Below are positions 57,850 through 64,000 of a stretch of DNA of 64,000 nucleotides, piece after piece (position 1 is the stretch's first letter; the number at the start of each line of letters is the position of its first letter). The notes under the pieces were generated by a model that was not told the DNA's origin, made no database searches, and saw only the letters and a program-made list of their open reading frames with translations. A program made the translations under genes and the position numbers. Source of the DNA: Brachionus manjavacas (lineage: Eukaryota; Rotifera; Eurotatoria; Ploima; Brachionidae); contig JAHQIY010000020.1 of the NCBI GenBank assembly GCA_019054805.1, forward strand, positions 310,001 through 374,000, in the 5' to 3' direction.

Positions 57850-57909
57850 TAGCAGTGGCTAGTTTCGATCCACCGACTTGGGAGTTATGAGCTAAGCACA
57901 CTTCCACTA
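57850..57909 (-). tRNA. Truncated initiator tRNA-Met-derived sequence
   Basis: The minus strand reads GGAAGTGTGCTTAGCTCATA then ACTCCCAAGTCGGTGGATCG and AAACTAGCCACTGCTA. It follows the eukaryotic initiator tRNA-Met from the D-arm through the CAT anticodon, the T-arm GTGGATCGAAAC and the acceptor end CTGCTA, with about ten changes. GATCGAAA in place of GTTCGAAT is specific to initiator tRNA. The 5' acceptor strand and part of the D-arm are missing, so it cannot be a working tRNA gene. It is probably a SINE head or a tRNA pseudogene. Confidence 0.55.
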
Positions 57910-57971
57910 TAAAATAAATTTTCAGCTTGCCAACTTCAAGAATGATTGCAAAAAATTTTCTGAGTTTTGTA

Positions 57972-58006
57972 CCAGAGGTCGGTGGATCGAAAGCAATCGC
58001 TGCTTA
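57972..58006 (+). repeat. Inverted second copy of the tRNA-iMet 3' end
   Basis: CCAGAGGTCGGTGGATCGAA then AGCAATCGCTGCTTA matches the T-arm and acceptor end of initiator tRNA-Met, in opposite orientation to 57850-57909. The two copies face each other with about 60 bp between. Both start and end within the same part of the tRNA, giving a palindrome built from tRNA 3' halves. Confidence 0.5.
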
Positions 58007-58112
58007 CTTTTTGGCTGACAAAAATTTTGAAACTAATTTATTAATGCTAAGCAAAAAAGATCTAAATTAAAAAATTTAAAATTTTAAATTTTAGAAAAAT
58101 TGAATTTACAAC

Positions 58113-58307
58113 ATGAACTTTTTGATTTTAATTGCAGTGTTCATATTTTTTCTCAACCAGTTTGAGGGGGTTCAGATATTGCCAGCTGACATATCAATGC
58201 GAATAGAGCCAAAACCTTTATTCGAACAAGTTCAAGTTGTTCAAGCAAACATTCAAGACAATAAGAAAAAAATCACTCGTCGAGTTAGAAAAAGCATCAG
58301 AAATTAA
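58113..58307 (+). CDS. Small secreted cationic peptide precursor (64 residues)
   Basis: MNFLILIAVFIFFLNQFEGV is a clear signal peptide with likely cleavage near residue 19-20. The mature part starts neutral to acidic (VQILPADISMRIEPKPLFEQ) and ends strongly basic (NKKKITRRVRKSIRN), with dibasic sites that could be processed. No cysteine is present. It is a single exon whose 5' flank reads TTTTAGAAAAATTG 26 bp before the ATG, nearly the same as TTTTAGAAAAATGA before the next gene, which may be a 3' splice or trans-splice acceptor. The next gene starts 92 bp after its stop on the same strand. No family is recognised. The layout is that of an antimicrobial or signalling peptide precursor; function is inference. 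Confidence 0.55.
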   Translation: MNFLILIAVFIFFLNQFEGVQILPADISMRIEPKPLFEQVQVVQANIQDNKKKITRRVRKSIRN

Positions 58308-58398
58308 ATAATAAAAATTTTTCTATTCAACTTTTTTATTTTAGAAAAATGAGATTTAAATACAAGCTTTTTTTTTCAAATAATCATCATTTTTAAAA

Positions 58399-58719
58399 AT
58401 GAATAAAAATATTCTTTTAATCGCATTTTTAGCTTTTATAATTGCGTTTTATGGCTTAGTTGAAGCTCAAGCTCAATCTGAATCTGAAGTTCAAGCTCAA
58501 GCTGATTCTGATGTCTACAGTCTTTTGAGAAGAACAACTTCTTCTAACACTGTTGCTAGAGCAAACATGCCAACAAGATCATCAAAAAGAACAAGACCAG
58601 CGAGACCAAATAGACCATCAAATCTAGAAGGACGCAGAAGACTCAGAAAGCCTGGACAAGCAACAAGAGGACCAAGAGTTACACGAAGACCGATATCAAA
58701 ATCAAGAAAAAATAACTAG
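58399..58719 (+). CDS. Small secreted Arg/Pro-rich protein (106 residues)
   Basis: MNKNILLIAFLAFIIAFYGL with VEA is a signal peptide, cleavage likely near residue 23. Next is a short acidic, Gln/Ser-rich propeptide (QAQSESEVQAQADSDVYSLL), then RR, then a highly cationic Arg/Pro/Ser-rich tail (TRSSKRTRPARPNRPSNLEG then RRRLRKPGQATRGPRVTRRP). Signal, acidic pro-part and cationic tail is the standard order of many animal antimicrobial-peptide precursors, where the acidic part neutralises the tail. It has no cysteines. A DNA-binding role (protamine-like) is unlikely because of the signal peptide. It lies 92 bp after a similar small gene. No homologue is recognised. Confidence 0.6.
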   Translation: MNKNILLIAFLAFIIAFYGLVEAQAQSESEVQAQADSDVYSLLRRTTSSNTVARANMPTRSSKRTRPARPNRPSNLEGRRRLRKPGQATRGPRVTRRPISKSRKNN

Positions 58720-58759
58720 TTTTTAAAATTTTATTTATTAGAATTAAAATAAAATTTAT

Positions 58760-59104
58760 TTAAACACATTTATCTCCTTTACTGTCCGGAGCTGGCTTGT
58801 ATCCGACAAGACACCTTTAGAAAAATTTTAAGACCAACTTTGGCAATTTATAAAAATTTACTGGCAATTTTTTTTAGTGTAATGGCAGACTATGTATCTA
58901 GATGGCCAGCAGTCAAAATCTTTCACACATTTTTTGTTTAGTATTTTGCGTGGTGCCGGAGTAGGAATTTTTGGAGGTGGACCTTTCTTGCCTCCTTTTC
59001 CTGCTAACAGTGAATTGATCAAACACACTAAAACTTTTCTAATATTAACATTTGCTTCGAATCCAAAGCTTTAACTTACTAGCAATTAAAATTAATTTTT
59101 TCAT
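58760..59104 (-). CDS. Small secreted cysteine-rich protein, three exons (81 residues)
   Basis: Predicted join on the minus strand 59104-59080, 59027-58862, 58814-58760. Introns are 52 and 47 bp with GT-AG ends, and the frame is kept. The first splice joins MKKLILIA to MCLINSLLAGKGG, creating a complete signal peptide. A Lys/Pro-rich linker (KGGKKGPPPKIPTPAPRK) leads to a six-Cys module, CVKDFDCWPSRYIVCHYTKK NCQCLVGYKPAPDSKGDKCV. Cys spacing (5, 8, 6, 1, 13) with CxC and GY resembles EGF/EB-type folds. The second splice falls between the fourth and fifth Cys, and both halves fit, which supports the model. It is convergent with the Arg-rich gene, 40 bp between stops. It may be an extracellular binding or defence peptide; family unknown. 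Confidence 0.65.
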
Positions 59105-59556
59105 TTTTTTGAAATAATAAATAGATACAAAAGAATAAATTTATAGCCGGTTAGTTTGAAACATATTCCAATTAAGGCACATGATACCCAATCTGACTCT
59201 TAATTAAAAAAAAAACAGAAGATCAAAAAATATTTGATTAATTCTGAATAAATAAAGTGCCAATCGGTCTAGAAAAAATGTATAGCATTTTAATCTTTTA
59301 GGTATTATTTTTTCGGTTGTTAAATTTATTATCTTGGAGATTTATTAACTAGGTAAAATTTAATTTTTACATTATGGTTATTTTTTTGCTAAACAATTGA
59401 AAATTTATTTTTAATTTTTTTTTATTTAGCTTAAACTTTTTTAATAAAAAAAAAGAGCTAGTAATAATTAGAAAAAAAAGAATTTTATTAAAAATAAATT
59501 TATTTAAACAATAAAATGAAAATTTTAAATTCAAAAAAGAAGTAATCTTCTTTTTT

Positions 59557-62500
59557 TTATCTGAACGGTTTTGGTTTAGTGGGCTGCTTTTTGGCATGGG
59601 CTTGTTTTTTACATGCATAGTGCGAATAGGAGCTGGATCGTTGCGATCTGCTTGATGAACACGATGAGCTATTGCGCACAGTTTTGTCCTTTGGCTCAAA
59701 ATTTTCGCAGTAAATTTGCGCCGAATCGAGCTGATATTTTATGTCATCTATGGTGCTTTTATAGCGCTTGAATCTTTCGAATATTTCTTCCTTTTCAGCC
59801 TGAAAATAAAAAAGTTAAAAAAAAAAAGAACTATTTTTCGATGGAGCACTCAGAGCTTGGAGAGCGAAAATTTAGGAATTTTACCTCAGAGTCTTTATCC
59901 TGTTCAATAAATTTAAAATAGGTCCTATGTGTTTTAATATAGGGCTTAACTTACCTCGGATAAATTGTTGTTATTGCACAAGTTTTGGATATTATCTATG
60001 GCAAAAAGATGATGGGTCCTTTCGATTTCTCGCAACGAGTGATTTTTGACTGATTCGCTTAGATTTTGCAAATATTGCTAAATAACAAATATTATCTTTT
60101 ATTAGACTAAATAAGATAATTTTTACTTCAAGAAGTTCCATGTTCTTGAGAGCTATGTCTCGGTCGGCCATTAATTCATGGTTCTGGTTTTCCAAGTTTT
60201 TTAGGTAGAGGCCCTGGGCTTTTATGTTATGGGCGGAATTTTTTTTCATTGTCTCTATTTCATGCTCCAAAAAGACCATATTTTGTTGAAGCTTGACTTT
60301 TTGTTGGAAAAGTTCTTCTAGATTTTTGCTAATCCAGTGAATTTTGTGCTAAAAAATTTTAAAAGAATAAAATTTTTATTTTAATTTAAAAAAAAAACTT
60401 TTATTAAGGTGTAAGAAGAGTTTATTTTGTCTGTTTCATCTGTATTTAGAACAGATTGATAATTTTTGTTCAAATTGACAGCTAGAATTCCGACCAACAA
60501 GTCCAAATCAACTTCAATATGATTGAGAATTTTCTTTATAAAAAAATAAAAATTTTTTAATCTAAATTTTAATTTAAATTTACTATAAATTCAGTTTCTT
60601 TGTTGTAAAATTGGTTTTTTTGGTAGTTGAACTCGTCCAAAAGCCGATTGTATTTGTCTTCATATTCTGTCAAGAGTTTGCTTTTTTCTGCATCGCTTCG
60701 AATAAATTTGTCCATGCGGCACTGGAGAGCGACCAGGTCGTTTTCAAATTTTTGTTTAAGGCACTTTTGTTCATCGATTTCAGAGGTGTATTCGGCCTCG
60801 CGTTTCTTTAAAATTTCCATGTTAGATTTTTCCTCGGCAAGCTGAATTTGCAAACTGCGGATTTTGTCCTCATATTCCATTTTTTTTTTTTGAAAATGAG
60901 CCTTTTGGGTTTTTAATTAATTTTTGTTTAATTTGAAAATGTAAGCTTTTTTACATGGGCCATTTGAAGTTGGCTAGTGCACTTCGATAGAGTATCTTCA
61001 TAAGTTTCTTTATTCTTTTGTTGAAAAAATAAGTCAATTCAATATTAAATTTTTCAAATTTAAATTTTTTTTTTAAAATTTATTATGGTTTTTTTTAAAC
61101 TCGAAAAAATAGTTATAAAATTTTGTCATTTCTCTAAATTTTGATTATTTCAACTTGAGTTTATTTTTTAATTAATATTTTTTCTTTACTAAACTTTTGA
61201 GTTAAAATGTGATGACAGACTTTTTTCTATCCTGTTCAATTTTTGATTATAAATTCCTATTTTTTTATGTTTAGTTTTTTATGAATTCAGAGAAATATTT
61301 TAAGAAAAAAATTTTTTTATTTATGGGATTATTGTTTTCATTTTAAATTTTTCTAAGTGGAAAAAATTTTTTTTTTTTTATAATAGTCCAGTGGCAATTT
61401 TTCTGTTTTTTCTATTTTTAAAAATATTTATCTTAGACAATTATCAACACAAAAAAACATGATAAATGTTAAACCAGAATTAATGTGAATTTTTCACTAT
61501 TTTTAATCTAAATTGAGAAAAAAAAATTATCTTCATATCTTTTATAGGTTTGAGCATCGCTAACTGTTATTAAAATAATGTTCATAGTATTCAAAACTTT
61601 TACCTTCTATTCAATGAGCATAAAATTGGTAAATTTTTTCAAGCATAATAAAATTTAAAAATTAAGTCGATAATTTGAATCATAAAAATTCATCTTATCC
61701 ATTAATTAATTAAAGCTAATTTTGAAAATTATTAAATTTTTTAGATAAAAAATTTACAAACTGTAGACAAATAAATTTTATTAAATTCAATACCTGTTTT
61801 ATTTCAATTATTGACAATTTTTTAAAGAAATACTGTTTAAAATTTAAAAAAAAAAATTTTAAAACTTTAACAAAAGCAAATAATTATTTTTTTATTTTAA
61901 GAAAAAAAAACGTATATTGATAAAAATAATAAACGTTTAGTTGTTCTGCCTTTTTTCTGATTAAATAAAAAATCTTTTTTAATTTTTAAAATATTTTCCT
62001 CAGTTTTAAATTTTTTTTGCTCAAAACTTTAAAATTTTCTTATTAATATTTAAATTTAAATTTTTATTAAATCCTTGGGTTATCATAAACCTTATTTTGC
62101 TGTAGAAAAAAAGGTGCTTAACATTCAAACATTTAGAAAAAACTAATTTATAAACTCTAGCGCTATATTCGCTAAAAATGGATAAAAATAAATCTATTTA
62201 GCTCATTAGCCTTTAGGAGTAAAAAAACAAGCATTATAAATTTAATATTAAAAATTTTACAAATCTTAAAAATTTTCTTCAATTGAATTTAAAAAAAATT
62301 AAAAAAACTTACTTGTAAACACTGTTTTGATATGGTGCTGAGATCATTTTTTGTCAGCTCTTCGGAGCGTTCTAAATTGGCCACAGAATTTTTTAAGTTC
62401 TTGAAAATAAAATCTCTTTTAAAAAATATTCAAAAATTGAATTCAAAAGATGCTAATTTACCTGACAGTCATATTCCAGCTTTGAAACATAAGCACTTGT

Positions 62501-64000
62501 CTGACGTTTTTCACTCTTAAGTTGATCAAGTTCGCTCTAGAACAATTTTAGAGTTTTTCGGGTGAAAACTAATTAATTTAAATTAATAAATTACTTGAAT
62601 TTGGCACAGTTTTTGCTCTAGGTCGGCTGATCTGGCCTCTTCTGTCTTTAACTTTTGATCTAGGCGACTATTTTCGATCATTAGCTCTTGATTTTTGAGC
62701 TCAATAGTTCGAACCGAATTCTGCGAGCCTGATATCTCTGTCTTTAGCGAGTAGTTCTCGTTTTTCAAGTCCTCATAAGTACTTTTGGTCTTATTGATCT
62801 TAACGATTAAGAATATAAAAATTAAAAAAAATTATTTTCCAAAATACTTCGGTTCCTTGAGTGCTCAATTTGTGTTCCAATGTTTTGTTCAGATCTCTCA
62901 GAATGGTGTATTCTTGGCCAATGTTTTCCAGTTGAATGGTCAAATTTTTTGACGCCTCTCTTAGATATTCGTTTTGTTGACTCAGGGTTTCCACCTCAAC
63001 GCGCGTCTTTTCCAAATTTTTCTCCAATTTCTTCACCTTATTCTTCCATAGTTTAATTGTTTCCTGGGCCTCTTGGCGCAACTCGTCGCGCTTCTTCTCA
63101 CTAATGCCCAATTCATCCTCATACAAACGCAGTTGGCTTATGTTCTGCGACTGTTCGTACACCAGCTCATTCATTTTTTGTATTGCCAAGTCCAAATCGC
63201 TGCGCAAACTGTTGTTCGATTTTTCCATCTCGGATAGTTTTTCTGTCAAAGTCTTGTTGTCATGCTTGTATTCTAATTCCTGCAGGTCCTTTTCTTTCAG
63301 ACTCTTTCGCAGACCTTGTATGGTCTCGTTGAGCTTTTCAATTTCGCTCTTGTACATGTTGATCACTGTAATGGTCTCGTTGGGTTCGGTGCTTTTCTGT
63401 GACGGCTTTTCCAGCTTTTCGCGCAAACTCTCCAGCTCTCGACTAATGGTTTGATGAATCTGAAGCGGTATTGCCTTCGAGTCGATTGGATTTTGTTGGC
63501 CAGACTCGAATTTTTCCAACTGTTCCTTTAATCTCAGCACTTGTTGATTAAGGCTATTTTTCGACTCTTCCAAGTCGGCTATTTTTTGTCTCGTCACTAC
63601 CAATTCATTCTGAGTCTAGTTTAAAAAAATTTAATTTAATATTAAAAAAATTTTTTTAAAATTTTATTTCTATTCAATAACAACAAAATGAATCCTCAGT
63701 TTTTTTTATTTACTCAAAAAAAATTTTGTTTGTTTAGGACTCGGTTGTTTTCTTTAATTAGTCTTGTTAAAATATTAAAATTTTGATTGTTTACCTTTTG
63801 TTTTTCGTAGTCAGTCTCGGCATAGTTGGTCCGTGGAGTTTTGTGCATGTCGTCTTTGACCAAATTAGCTGTGGTCTTTTTAAAATCTTCAATCACCGAT
63901 TTAAGCTCGTCATTGACTGATTTTTGTTCGTATCTCTTTTTTATCTTACTATAAACCTTTTCAATCCGGTTTTCAAGTCTGTTCTCGAACTTTAAATATT
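59557..64000 (-). CDS. Long coiled-coil protein, twelve visible exons, 5' end beyond window
   Basis: Predicted minus-strand exons: >64000-63795, 63615-62848, 62798-62595, 62536-62462, 62399-62313, 61014-60955, 60901-60584, 60533-60399, 60348-60127, 60077-59955, 59899-59885, 59799-59557. Every internal exon length is a multiple of three and every junction is in phase 0. The 15-nt microexon encodes DKDSE. One intron is 1.3 kb, the others mostly 49-85 bp. The product is almost all heptad-type coiled coil (for example RQKIADLEESKNSLNQQVLR and ELRQEAQETIKLWKNKVKKL). A less helical patch near LNHIEVDLDLLVGILAVNLN follows, and it ends in a Ser-rich, basic tail (NSSSCSSSRSQRSSSYSHYA then KKQPTKPKPFR). 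It is probably cytoskeletal or centrosome/cilium-related. Rootletin-like or another CCDC protein is possible; I cannot decide. Confidence 0.8.

Noticed and set aside
58892-59074. 60-codon plus-strand ORF MYLDGQQSKSFTHF...
   Set aside because: It is antisense to the better-supported three-exon cysteine-rich gene and has no features of its own.
1-64000. CRISPR arrays, bacterial operons or prophage
   Set aside because: No regularly spaced short repeats with unique spacers and no ribosome-binding-site-linked gene strings. Introns and gene families are animal.

Overview
The window is AT-rich (I estimate well above 70% A+T) animal nuclear DNA. Genes are split by very short GT-AG introns, most 37-60 bp. 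Between them lie long AT-rich stretches full of decayed transposons. The gene set is metazoan: an Atonal-type bHLH factor, an OS-9 lectin, an RBPMS/couch-potato RNA-binding protein, an ecto-apyrase, a rhodopsin-type GPCR, a GT92 glycosyltransferase and DNAJB6-type co-chaperones. Composition, tiny introns and the Jockey/CR1-like, RTE, Tc1/mariner and SWIM-type element mix would suit a monogonont rotifer such as Brachionus. That taxonomic guess is inference and I could not test it.

Layout: 1-4.3 kb holds LINE, RTE and Tc1-like remnants ending in an intron of a TPR-like protein gene (4.26-5.37 kb, 3' part only). 5.7-11.7 kb is transposon territory: SWIM-transposase tails, a TIR-bounded element with a second element nested in it, a small MITE and a Jockey-like RT remnant. 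12.4-12.8 kb is the bHLH gene, followed by a truncated RTE with a target-site duplication. 17.3-18.9 kb is a single-exon GT92 gene. 22.2-29.3 kb holds three DNAJB6-like genes, one with introns and two without, plus a possible fourth relic. 29.5-31.1 kb (minus) is OS9. 31.66-33.84 kb is a TA-flanked Tc1/mariner element with ~0.42-0.45 kb inverted repeats and a spliced but broken transposase. 34.2-35.5 kb is a LINE. 36.9-39.1 kb holds a decayed WD40 copy and a gene for a secreted-looking seven-repeat WD40 protein. 39.9-41.5 kb (minus) is an NTPDase with an apparent 1-nt frameshift. 42-50.5 kb is gene-poor, with LINE and RTE scraps, a direct duplication, a tandem repeat and one weak spliced ORF. 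50.5-52.3 kb is the RBPMS homologue. 54.4-55.85 kb is a GC-rich LINE inside a ~20-bp target-site duplication. 56.65-57.6 kb is a GPCR. 57.85-58.0 kb holds two inverted tRNA-iMet fragments. 58.1-59.1 kb is a compact cluster of three small secreted-peptide genes, the most novel-looking locus here. 59.56 kb to the right edge (minus) is a twelve-exon coiled-coil gene with every visible intron in phase 0.

Functional links are limited. OS-9 (ER-associated degradation) lies 230 bp from a DNAJB6-like gene on the same strand, so two proteostasis genes are neighbours, but nothing shows co-regulation. The three small secreted proteins look like precursors of cationic or cysteine-rich peptides. Exon joins were made by eye from splice consensus and reading frame, so they are predictions.
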